Assembly: GCA_037893245.1 (NCBI GenBank)
Contig: JBAIAA010000533.1
Location: 186,001-250,000 of the forward strand
Reading direction: 5' to 3'
DNA from: Crossaster papposus
Taxonomy: Eukaryota > Echinodermata > Asteroidea > Velatida > Solasteridae
DNA: 64,000 bases
Part shown: piece by piece, positions 10,627 through 20,687 of the stretch
Layout: each line of letters begins with the position of its first letter
Numbering within the stretch: position 1 is the first letter of the stretch
Translations under genes and position numbers: made by a program
The notes under the pieces: generated by a model
The model's input: the letters and a program-made list of their open reading frames with translations, nothing else
The model's database searches: none
Told to the model about the DNA's origin: nothing

Positions 10627-11060
10627 GTCAAAGGTCACAAAACAATTTTATTACTAAAATGTCATATTTATAGCAACAAAATATGGTATATAGATGATCT
10701 TGGTGTCAAAATGCACAGGATTATGAAAGAAGATGACATAGAATAACTGCTGACCCTTAGAAAATAGGTCAAAGGTCAAAAATTGACGTATTACTAAAAT
10801 GTCATATTAGTAAAATAACAGGAAAATTACCATGAACAAAAACAAATCTAAGAGGCTAATTTCAACTTATTGTGGCGGGTATGGGGGTTATTATTTATTC
10901 CAAGAGCAAAGAAGGAGGGGGAAATTCTCTTTCTGAGGGTCAAAGGTCTTTGACCCTGCACTAAAACATTATAAATTGTATCTCAGCAGCAGTATGTTTT
11001 TCATAGGCCTAGATGATCTTGGTGTCCAAATGCACAAAATTATACTAGGAGACAAACACA
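10627..11060 (-). repeat. TTTGACC-family interspersed repeat, copy 1
   Basis: This is the reverse complement of about 60866-61245, with long near-identical stretches. Shared sequence includes CACAAAACAATTTTATTAC, GGTGTCAAAATGCACAGGAT, the ACCCCCATACCCGCCACA block and a stretch near CAGCAGCAGTATG. Its edge at about 10627 truncates the Polinton-like gene. It carries a perfect AGGTCAAAGGTCA at about 10769. No coding capacity was recognised. Confidence 0.85.
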
Positions 11061-12889
11061 ATATGAAATGGATTCTTCACCACCAAAATACGAGGTTAAA
11101 GGTCAAAATGAGCAATTGGGCGGGGGGGGGGATTAAAGTTCATTAGTGTCAAATAGTTTGTATATGTGCATTTATAATCATGTTTGGTGTTTATTGGGAA
11201 GGAGCGTAATCATACATTCAGCCTACGGTTTTTTATTATTAAAACGATTCTCGGTCACATGGGAAGGACATTAAATTGAAGGACGTCTAACGCTGGATTA
11301 TGTGGAATTGTTTTCTTTTTCTGTGAGACTATTAGGTTTTTTTAGTTAAAGATGAAGTGCTTTTGCAAGAAAATAGCAAAGGGAAACCGGTTTATGCAGG
11401 CATACTTCTAGGAATGATCAGTTTATTTGTTGTTGTTTGTTTGATCAGTCCCAGAGTTAGCTGCAGTGAATCAGAACTCATTCTACTATGGGAAGGGGAG
11501 GGTGTTTATGGAAGTTGTCACAAGTCAGAACTATTTCTCATCGTTTTCATTATTGTTTTGGAGATGCTGCAACAGTTCTGCTGCGTGAAGTATCATAGGA
11601 TTGTATGTTTGTTGCTGGTCTGCAGAGATAAATCTGTATATTTATGATTTGCTGGTATGCCAGCAGTGTGGTTGCGTAACTATATTGCCCAGAGCGTAAT
11701 TCTTAATGTAAGTTTTTTCTTAGTGATATACGCTTCTGGGAAGTCAGTTCTGGCCACATTTTTTATGCGAGATTGCAGTCGGTAGGAGGGGGGGGGGGGG
11801 TTACGTGTACAAGTTTCAAGAGAACCCCTCCGTGTTTTTCGTTATTTTCTTGAGACGCGGTTCTGCTGACAAGTATCATATGGATTGTATTTGTGACTGG
11901 CAGAGTTAAATCTGTAATTGTACGTTATCTAGTGGGTATGCCCGGTATGCCAGAGAGTGGTTGTTTGACTGGCCTCTCCAGAGCGTAATTCTTAACTTTT
12001 TTTGGTTTTTGGTTTGTTTGTGGTTTGTGTATTGCAACACTCCAGTGGTCCTTTGTTTTTAGTTCACTCAGTGATTGATTATTACCGGTAATAATATGCC
12101 GTCCCCTTTTTCTCTCCTTTTTTGGAAGGGGAGCAGGGCATATTTTTGTGCTATATTATGCACTTCATTCTTTCACCATTCTTTCAGTTTACTTTTCTTT
12201 TTCCTTGTTTTTATATTTGTGTGTTGGTTTATATGACAGATTGCAAGTCCTAGATCGAACAAGTTCATATTTTATGTTTTTGTGCCGTTTGTATGCCAAG
12301 GGTTGGGTATCAAATAGCCTACATGTATTTAGGTATTCGTTTTCACTAATCCAGTGCCAGTGTTTGAGGAGAGCCCGTTTGAGAGCTGGGTGCGCGACTC
12401 GTGGGTAGTATGGTAGGACGAACACCAGTGGGGTATTGTGGTGTGTTTTGTTTTGTTTTTTTCACGCTTAGAGTCCGCGGAAGGCTTGCCCTTTTGAGGA
12501 AGGGCTAGGTCTTCGTTTGTGTATCCGCGCTTTTTAAGTTGGTCCTTGAATAATTCAACCCTCTCCTCAAAGTCTTTTAAATGGGTACATATACGGTTGT
12601 TCCAGTCACTTCGCCCTTGATTAAGCCGCCAAATACCGACTTAGGGACTGTGCTGAATCTCTCTGCTGTATACAAGACTATCTGCAAGATGCACCAAACT
12701 CCTCTTCTTATTAATAGGAAACTTTTGGGACATCTCACTTCACTGGGGTAACTAGTCAGGGTACATGTACATGTAGGGTAACTAGGTGTTATGAGTAATC
12801 ACTTCTTAAACAAAGACATAATTCAGGTTGTTTTATGTTATACGTATATCTCTAGGGTGGTGCTTTGTGGATTCAATATGGGGCTTCGA
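11061..12889. other. Non-coding region with a tandem duplication
   Basis: No gene is supported. Frames at 11357-11647 and 12148-12425 show no recognisable domain and no splice structure. A direct duplication with a period of about 285 bp is visible: about 11588-11705 and about 11874-11990 both read TATCATA...GGATTGTAT, AAATCTGTA, GGTATGCCAG and CCAGAGCGTAATTCTTAA. G tracts occur near 11120 and 11790. Confidence 0.55.
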
Positions 12890-13530
12890 ATAATGACCTT
12901 TGACCTTTAAGGTCATATGTGGCGGTCAATTTGTATCCTACATTTATATCACAAGAATTTACATTTTTCTACTTCCAGTGTAATTATGACCATTTTGACA
13001 CCAAGATCATACAAGTACATTATGTTGTTGTCGATATGTATAGTGTTTTAGTCCAGGGTCAATGACCTTTGACCTCTGCTCCTAGAATAAATATTAACTC
13101 CCATACCCGCCACGTAAGTTAAAATTAGTCTCTTCGATTTGTTTGTGCTCATTTTTATTTAATGATAATTTTCCTGTTATAATTATGACATTTTAGTAAT
13201 AAAATAGTTGTTTGACCTTTGACCTCATTTTCGGAGGTCAGGATTTGGTCCCAAGGGTCAATAATTATTTGATGTCATCTTCTTTTGTAATTCTGTGCAT
13301 TTTGACACCAAGATCATCTATATACCATATTTTGTTGCTGAAATATAATTTTTAGTGACTTAGGCAGGGGTCAATGACCTTTGACCTCTAATAAAAAAAG
13401 TTCCCCAACCCCTATCCCTCCTTCCTTTTTTTTGGTAGTTGTCCATACCCATACCTACCCAAATCAGTTGAAATTAGCTTCTTTTAAATGTTTTCACAGA
13501 TGAACCTTAAGTTAGGGATACTAAATGTTA
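12890..13530 (+). repeat. TTTGACC-family interspersed repeat, copy 2
   Basis: This region runs parallel to about 61000-61548 and inverted relative to 10627-11060. The unit itself contains subrepeats: TGACCTTTGACCT recurs at about 12898, 13067, 13211 and 13377, with ACACCAAGATCAT and CCCATACC nearby. It ends with CCTTAAGTTAGGGATACTA, as does the third copy near 61546. No reading frame was recognised. Confidence 0.85.
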
Positions 13531-13777
13531 TGGTCAAAACTAGTTGTGTTTAGCTGCTTAGTTTTGAGTTTTCAACCGCGGTGACTGGAGAAGGCCGCGA
13601 CTCTATTGAAACGTGTCGAACTCGGCCCTACATTATATCGCACGCATCTAATCCAGCTGATCTGAAAACCGTGGCTCGGTAAAACGCGGAACTCTGATAA
13701 TTAAATGCCTTGCCGGCTGAATTTTGCCAATAAAACAATCTGAGGAGTTATTGAGGATATAAGACACTTGTCCCTGT

Positions 13778-14152
13778 TTATACTACGATATTGCGATCAC
13801 TTTGAAGGTTGGTTCTGCAGCCGTAAACATGCCCCCTCCCCACAGCGTTGGACCATGCTTGGACCATACAATGTGGCGATAACGCACAGACCAGCATGCC
13901 TGGGTTAATGCCGATCATACGGCGATAAGAAACTGACCGAACACGCTGAAAACTGACGCTGAGTACCTGGCCGTACGTACGTACGAGCTCCGAGCAAAAT
14001 GGGGCTGCCTGAAAAATGACGGATTTCCCATAACCTGTCGGCAAATTCACCAAAACACGTACCGTGACCACGAAGAAAGGATTAATGGCCTTTCGCTGCT
14101 CGGGTCTAAAATCTTCGAGGATAATATTTTTGCTGCAAAATTCAAACAACAC
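13778..14152 (-). pseudogene. RecQ-like helicase N-terminal fragment
   Basis: The minus frame contains DFRPEQRKAI (Q-motif-like region of RecQ helicases) followed about 20 residues later by VLVNLPTGYGKS, a Walker A sequence. This order and spacing match the start of the RecQ helicase core. Downstream the reading frame loses similarity: after the FQAA segment no motif Ia or DEAH box appears before the stop at 13778. The window therefore holds at most a first exon or a truncated copy. RecQ-type helicases are often carried by mobile elements in invertebrates, so a transposon origin is possible. No continuation is seen in neighbouring sequence. Confidence 0.55.
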
Positions 14153-14314
14153 GACAGATTTTCGGACGACAGACGACGCTGAATATCTGCCATTTTGTTT
14201 TAAATGTTATGCTGCATCAAATTTGATGACGTCGGGATTCAACCGCGTTGTGATTGGACACTTCACATCTTAGCCCCGCCTATACTTATCTGTATTGGCA
14301 TACGAGGTCATGCG

Positions 14315-15337
14315 CAGGGGGGGGGGGGGGGGGGCGGAGGGGGGCCCTTCGAGGCTGTGATTGCGAAACGCTGTGGTACCGTCCATTCTCAAAATAGGGG
14401 GGAACAATTTTCTCACTCGAAAAATAAAGAGTTTTTGGCATCCAATCTTAACATCTTGTCTTTTGTAGTTGTACAAGGTTGTTATTTACCTTAATGTTTA
14501 TCATCCAATGACAAAAATTGTATTGAAAAAAGCAGTCGAAAAAATTAAGCGTTGACGTACTGTTGATGCGCGTGGAGATTGTGCACAAATACTCAAACGA
14601 CGTTAACAAATACCTCCCCTAAAAAGGGCAATAATAATCGATAAATTGTGAAAAATCGTGCTTCGACCCCACTCATTTTTTTCCATGGATACGTTAAAAA
14701 AGGATGTAGCAGTATACTGAATTTAAAAAAAAATCTGCCTGTGACCCCCTTGCGTTTTATCGTGTTGTTTTCGAACGAAACTGGCAGAAAATGACATCGC
14801 CCCAAAAAAAATTCGTGTAGATCGTGCCTGTGTACCTGGCTTTGCGGACGTTATATGAATCACTGAATTCGGGGAGCGAGCACGGAGCAAATTTGTACGT
14901 GTTTCAATGGTGCGCTTCGAGGTAGCGACCTATACGTATTTACTGTGTGAGATGTGTGGCTCATGAGCGTGGAAGAATGAATGAGATACATTTCAACGTT
15001 GGTGGCGCACTTTGTTGGGCCCCCCTCCGCCCCACTGACCTCTATACATGGACAGATCATCCATTGTTTCATTTTGAAGTCGGCATGCAGAGAAGTGCAA
15101 CATGGTGGACCCACGAAGTCACTCTGTGAGCCAATGAAATGTCCAGGTGTAGAGTTCAGTTGGTTGGTAAATCCACTGACCTCTACAACTGCACATTTCA
15201 TTGGCTCACAGCAGTGACGCCATGTTGCACTTCCAGTTCGCGCCGACTTCAAGTGTTAGCACAGCAGAATATGGACAATGATCCGTCCAGGTGTTGAGGT
15301 CAGTGCTCCGCCCCCCCCCCCCCCCCCCCCCCCCCTG
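14315..15337 (-). mobile_element. hAT-like non-autonomous element, copy 2, inverted
   Basis: This is an inverted copy of 2196-2943, highly similar throughout. It has the same CAGGGG-tract-CGGAGGGGG ends and its own 8-bp duplication GTCATGCG at 14307-14314 and 15338-15345. It is longer than copy 1 only because a second element (15033-15305 plus an 8-bp duplication) sits in its right terminal repeat. Different target duplications show that the two copies inserted independently. Confidence 0.92.
15033..15305. mobile_element. Nested 273-bp hAT-like MITE
   Basis: The ends CACTGACCTC...TGGACAGATCAT and ATGATCCGTCCA...GAGGTCAGTG are imperfect inverted repeats, with further internal pairing: GTGCAACATGG with CCATGTTGCAC, and GAGCCAATGAAATGT with ACATTTCATTGGCTC. 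The 8-bp duplication CTCCGCCC is exact at 15025-15032 and 15306-15313, which places the insertion inside the right terminal repeat of the host hAT-like element. The CA...TG ends and the 8-bp duplication point to hAT. Confidence 0.9.
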
Positions 15338-15587
15338 GTCATGCGCTAGAAATGTAGCGCAAAATATAGGAAAAACATAAGATTTCAAAATCCAATGATC
15401 CAAGGCGAAAAAGTAGCCTCAGTAGATTTGCATAAATAGTGGCCGTATGAGGTCGCTGTTCGCGCTGTAGCAGCATATGCGGGGCGCGCGTGGCGTGTAT
15501 TTCTAGACGGATAGCGACTAACGGATAACGACGAACTCGCCTTGACCAAGGCTACGTTCACCGTGAATTTCTCCATATTCACGAGCA

Positions 15588-15854
15588 GGTTGCGTTCCAA
15601 ACACTACTCACCAGACGCACGCGCATGGTCGAGTTTAGTTGTGCGGTAAGGACATTCTCGTGCGAGAACTCGTACGTAAACCAACACGCATGCGTGAGTA
15701 TTTCATTGGTTATGAAGTCGATCGTGAACATGGAGAAAATAAATCCACCTCGACTTCACCACTGGTGAACACGAGTTACCAGGCGATTAGAACGCCATTA
15801 TACGACTCGTGAACTCGTGAACACGATAAACACGACGCGATTGGAACGCAGCAT
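15588..15854. mobile_element. Inverted-repeat element with TGCGTTCCAA ends
   Basis: The left end reads CAGGTTGCGTTCCAAACAC and the right end TTGGAACGCAGCAT. Internal pieces such as CGTGAACACGA and CTCGTGAACTCGTG also pair. Only about 15 bp of terminal similarity is clear and no target duplication could be set. It resembles the ends of the element at 19381-20283. Confidence 0.5.
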
Positions 15855-17065
15855 AACTTCTGCAGGCCCGTCACGCCTCAACAACATTTGTATTTATTGA
15901 TTCGCTGTAAAAAGCAGAATTGTATATATTTGTTGGCCCGACTTACCATTAAAGCATTCACTTTACATATTGTTTCGGTAGTTGTAAAAGTTCATGCGTA
16001 ACAGAATACGATCATAGTGACAGAAAAGTTAATGAAAAATGTCTTTCCAAAACTAATCTTCTTTGACCCCAAACAGCGCCACCCAGAGGTTTACGGTCCA
16101 CTGCGCAAACAAACAAAATGTGTGGCTTCGACTATCGGTGGATCTAGCCTTTTATTTGTTTATTTATTTATTATTATTATTAATTAATTTTGTTGGGGGG
16201 GGGGGGGGGGGGGGGGTGGGTATCCTTTATCTACCAAACTTGGATTCTAGATTTTGGATTCTAGATGCTCTTGTGTTATACTGCCGAGTCCACCACACAC
16301 CCAATGTCCACACCCACGGTTGAACTACACGAATTCAAACACGATTGAAAACAGTGTAAAATCAACAAAGTACAGGGGCCAAAATAGCTGACATCACTGA
16401 GGTTTCTCAAATTATAGTCTTATCCTTAGTCTTTTTCATTTCTTTTTCATTTTGGGGTTATTAGCCACGAATTACATTTGTTGATATTCATTACAAAACT
16501 GAGCCTAGCATTTATTGTTGTGTTACTAGCGCCTGTGTTTAACCCAAGGTATCAATTTACTAATGGGCTTACCCCACTTGCAGTCGCTCCACCACATCTA
16601 TTGTTATGCCAAGTAAGCATTGTGCCCTGAGAAGCTACAGTTACGTGATGCATTAGAGCTATAAGTGACCCCCCCCCCCCCCCTCCTCCCCGGGTCGAAC
16701 CTCAGAAACTGCGGTTCCATAACGCATCAGATTGGGCTCGGTTCTGTAATGTCACACCAAATCAAATCCCAAAAGTGATATTCCCAAGCTTATACTTGCA
16801 CCATTTTACAAACGAATCCTTTCGTGACTTTCTCAGGTAAGTGATAAGGACCCATTTTTTTGAACGTTAAGTTTAAAAAGTTTGCCCTTAGATGAAAGCC
16901 CCCAAACCAGGGAGTTGATCCTCGGCTAGTATTTAAACAATCCCGGTCACCTTTTTTTGTATAAACTAAAACGGTCTCTTAAAAAAGAAGTTGTGAATGC
17001 ACTTTTCATGCTAATGAGCTCGCGTATAGAAATACACACTTCAATTACTGTAGTACTCCAAATGG
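15855..17065. other. Non-coding region with G and C homopolymers
   Basis: No gene is supported. A G tract of about 22 bases lies at about 16195-16216 and a C tract at about 16671-16683. The reading frame at 16063-16323 is carried through the G tract and ends without any domain. The rest is AT-rich single-copy-looking sequence. Confidence 0.5.
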
Positions 17066-17069
17066 TTAA

Positions 17070-17700
17070 GGCCCAGTCCCACTGCACTTGCGCACGAATT
17101 ACTCATGAATTGCGCATAAAATTTTCTTCGTGCGTGATTCGTCAGTGATGTGCGTGAATCCCACGTGTTTCACACGTGGAGCATCAGTTTTTGTAAGTGA
17201 TTGTACGCGGAGACGGGTTTGTGCGCGATCGCCGGTTTTGAACGGTTCAAAAAAATTTCCACGCACAACGTGCGCGATTATACGCAGTTTATGCGCAGTT
17301 TGTACGTAGTTTGGACGTGGAAGGTGCGTGATATGTCCGTGTTCTGTCAGTGTTCCGTCAGTGCTTGTGCGTCAGGAACTGGCTCCTAGCACGCACATCA
17401 CTGACGAATCACTTACAGAACACGCACATATCACTTACAAAACACGCACAATCCACGTATGTTCCACTTACAGTCACTTACCAAAACGTCAGAAATTGTA
17501 TCGGGTTTGGGCTTGTGCGTGGAATGTTCTTTGTCAGTGATTGTAAGTGATACATGCGCAGTTTATACGCAATTCATCGGTGATTCTGACCACGCACAAC
17601 CCCAGAAAATGACCAATTTCTCCACGAACAATCACGCACAAACCAATTTTATGCGTGATTTATGCGTGATTTATGCGTCATTGGCAATGGGACTGGGCCT
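17070..17700. mobile_element. 631-bp TTAA-type element A
   Basis: TTAA flanks both ends (17066-17069 and 17701-17704). The termini are GGCCCAGTCCCACTGC and GCAATGGGACTGGGCCT. The interior is a dense mix of direct and inverted copies of short words such as GCGTGATT, CACGCACA and TCAGTGATTGTAAGTG, so several small ORFs here are spurious. TTAA duplication is used by piggyBac and Kolobok transposons. Confidence 0.85.
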
Positions 17701-17704
17701 TTAA

Positions 17705-18119
17705 GGGCTTACCAGACGGATGGGTATATAACTACTTATAAATGAAACACAAAATCAGAACACAAAAAAAAAAAACGTTCTGAGGAACGTCTTTAAAACA
17801 ATAAAGCCACCTTACACCTCTTCAAACGTGTTTATTTGTATTGGCAATAAGAAAGAAAGAAAGAACACTTTTAAAGTGATGACGTTTCACTCTAAAAAAA
17901 ATATATATTATTAAGCACACCGGGCGAGGCAAAGTAAGCTATATTACAACCACACACTGAACATCCATCAAGACCTCATCAGTTAAACAAGAATTATCTT
18001 ATCGGCTACATAATTTCATCGGCTTCATAATTTACCAAGGATTCTTTTTAATCAATTCCTACATTTAGCATCAATTAAAACATGGACAAAAAGCATGCAG
18101 TAACACAGAACATAATCTA
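17705..18119. other. Spacer, no gene seen
   Basis: This is an AT-rich stretch with an A run (about 17765-17776), an imperfect GAAA repeat near 17850 and AACATCCATCAAGACC near 17960. No reading frame or inverted terminal structure stands out. Confidence 0.4.
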
Positions 18120-18915
18120 CCAAATACATAAAAACTAGCAATTGCTTATAAGCAGAAGCACTGAGCGAAATCTCACCAAGCAAAAGCAATTACTTAGCCA
18201 AAGAGCTTTTTCTAAAGATTGCTTAGCAAATGCTTAGGTTCTGAACAATAGCGCCGGCTAAAAGCTTATGACAAAAGCAACAACTTGTTTTAATTAATGT
18301 ACACTTTTTTTAGCAATTGCTAATCTGAGAAGCCTTTGCTTGCAAGAAACAAGCGTTTGCTCATAGGTAGAAGCTATTTTGCTCGCTATATAAATGACAC
18401 TGGAAATCGGAAGATTGTCCTGAGTCTATGGGAGCAAGATCTCCACATCATTTTTAGAGGCGATGGAAATCCAACCATCTGCAAGATGTCATCCTCAATT
18501 TCTGCTGGCATTTATCCATTCAACAGTCTCCTTATTAAATCGAAACAAAATTTGGTACGTGGTAGGATTGATATCATCAGAATTCATCATGGCTTTATAA
18601 ATCTTAACTTGTTCTTATACAGGCATAAACACCGCAACAGCAGTTCAATTAATGTGACTGTACTAGCAAAGAAACAATCTCCTACTGGATTAGCTTGTAA
18701 AACTACAAGTAAATGCTAATGTTATAAGTAAAAGCTCAGTTTTAGCAATCGCTTATTTGACTAGCATTTGCTTAAAATAATCAGTAATTGCTTTTGCTAA
18801 TTATATCTAGCTTTTACTTGTAAGTCTTTGCTCGATTTGTTGTATACAGATTTAAGTAAAAGCTAAGAAAAGCCTACTAAAAGCAATTGCTTATTCTTAT
18901 AAATACGGCCTATTA
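18120..18915. repeat. Inverted-repeat element built on AAAGCAATTGCTT
   Basis: Both edges carry ACTAGCAATTGCTTATAAGC or its reverse complement (about 18133 and about 18870-18900), and the interior repeats AAGCAATTG, GCTTTTACTTG and AGCATTTGCTTA in both directions. A partial copy of the left end recurs at about 34866-34920 with the same AGCAGAAGCACTGAG. The frame at 18336-18719 lies inside and has no recognised domain. No target duplication was found. Confidence 0.6.
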
Positions 18916-19200
18916 TATTTCAACAGTATTGCTGTGTTTCATGGTTAATAAATACGCTAACTACCTTACGTATTGCTCTTACCTTTTATACCGTAACCCC
19001 AAAACTGTTAAATATGATTTTGTACACACAACAGGGGTATGCTACGGGTAATGCAATTCATCTAGTTAAAACGAAATTGAATTTTAAATAAATATATATA
19101 TATATATTCATATTTAAAATGTTATAGTTATACTGTGCAACTCTTTTCTTAATCATGACTGCGTTACAATATGTCAAGTGTACGTTGTACCCCCTCTCTA

Positions 19201-19330
19201 GACCAATCCAGTAGGCCACACCCCTCGATAAAAAATGACCAATCAGTGCATGGATGATTTTAAGTTTCGACAAATTGTTGTCATTTTGTCCGAAAAAATC
19301 TTTACTTCGGCATATAGTTTACGGCACACT
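19201..19330. repeat. Dispersed repeat fragment, also at 23531
   Basis: AGACCAATCCAGTAGGCCACACCC and the following ATTTTAA..CGACAAA..TTTACGGC..CACTTTT pattern recur at about 23530-23640 in the same orientation. This marks an interspersed family shared with an intron of the CMAH gene. Ends are not defined. Confidence 0.55.
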
Positions 19331-19380
19331 TTTTGTTGGTTTAACTTTTGTTTTACTTGTGCGCCCCAATTCCATTATCA

Positions 19381-20283
19381 GCCAGGAGTGCGTTCCACTC
19401 ACGCGAACGGTGCCAACGTTGGGCAACGTTAGCGTTGTTTGCTTGAGTGGAACGTAATGTGCGCCAATTATGTTGGCTAATGTTAGCGAAAACGGCGAAC
19501 GACATTCCGAGCTGTTCGCTGTTGGCCAGTGACGTATTTTAAAGATGGCGAAGAGGTTAGCAGACGGCAGTGTTCTTTTCACGGTTTTGAGTTATGTTTC
19601 ATACTTTTCGTTATAAATGGTGGATTGTTTTGAGCAGTTACAGGGATCTTTTTAAGAACAATAAATGAGCGAGTCCTTCGCAAGACTAACTTGATACCAC
19701 AACCGAAATGCAAAACCAACAGATTCAGAGACAGTGCTGTACCCTACATGATCAGTTTAATTAATTCTGAATAATCCCTCTATGAACGTGATATTTAATA
19801 TTTTATATACTGTCTTGTTTTACACATTGCCTTGTCTTGTTTTTGGCTTGCTGATTCGAATCCACAAACACACTCTTTTTAAGAGGCACCAAGCTACCAA
19901 ACTTGCTGGATAGACTGTAGTAGTTACAGCGTAAATTGGTTGTTTGATGCTAATTTTATTTTATTTACAAACTTCCCTATATTTTTATTGGTCTTTATTC
20001 TTAGACCCTTTTAATGTTTATACATACATTTTTTTAAATAATGTGTAAATTTTGATGTAATTCAGCCCCTGGGCTGCCATGTCAATTTTTGTATCAATAA
20101 ACCATTTATAATAATAATAAAAAATAATAATGAGTTGGACAAAAAGCAGCCAACCAAACGATGTCACTGTCAATGGGCGCCGCCATTTTGAAAACGTAGT
20201 TTTTAAAATATCGTTCCACTTCAACTAACGCAAACTCAAGCGAACGTTCGCGCGAACAGTTCGCGTAAGTGGAACGCAGCCCT
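19381..20283. mobile_element. Element with CAGGGCTGCGTTCCACT-like ends
   Basis: The left end is CCAGGAGTGCGTTCCACTCACGCGAACGG and the right end, read in reverse complement, is CCAGGGCTGCGTTCCACT followed by TACGCGAAC. The CAGGG start is hAT-like, but the flanking 8-mers do not match, so no duplication supports the boundaries. It lies directly downstream of the last CMAH coding exon. The interior shows no transposase. Confidence 0.6.
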
Positions 20284-20481
20284 GGTTAAGTGGTGTTATG
20301 TTAATTGTAAATTCTACTTCCGGTAACCTTAATAAAGAGGAAAGGTAATTTCCTCAGCCAAAGGTGTTACCTACTTGTATGTAATTACACTAAGTTATAA
20401 GTGATCTGCCAAGCACGCGTCACGCTACTAGGCAGTTGCTATGGAGGGCGTGGCCTACTGGATCGATGTATAGCGCATGTA

Positions 20482-20687
20482 TCAGTTTCTATGCAAAGCC
20501 ACGCCTATACCGACCACTGCCACTGCAATTAGGAGAAGACATCCCGCCCACTGCTGAATGGGTTTCCAGAAGCCTACGTGACGTGGTGAGCCGACAGCCA
20601 GCGAGTTCTTGCCGTTCGCCACGGCGGTGTCGACGCGGCTCGGCACCCCGTTGGTGTGCTTACCATTGGCATTGTTCTCGGTGTTGT
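20482..20687 (-). CDS. CMAH: CMAH terminal exon with C-terminal membrane anchor
   Basis: The exon lies after TGTTTACACAG and ends at TGA (20482-20484). It contributes a polar linker (NTENNANGKHTNGVPS...) and then WAGCLLLIAVAVVGIGVAL followed by HRN and stop, a tail-anchor arrangement. It is in phase with the preceding exon (T plus AC gives Tyr). The hydrophobic segment is seen directly. Its membership in CMAH is inferred from strand, phase, distance and the known anchor of the starfish enzyme. Confidence 0.82.

Noticed and set aside
2196-15337. The two inverted 0.75-kb copies as terminal inverted repeats of one large element enclosing the Polinton-like genes
   Set aside because: Each copy has its own pair of ends and its own 8-bp duplication (AGTACCCC and GTCATGCG), and copy 1 has an empty paralogous site. 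They are independent insertions.
17201-17704. Cluster of overlapping ORFs in the TTAA element
   Set aside because: They read through short repeated words (GCGTGATT, CACGCACA) in several frames and have no domain.
18336-18719. 127-codon frame as a gene
   Set aside because: It lies inside an inverted-repeat element, has no recognised domain and no splice or promoter support.
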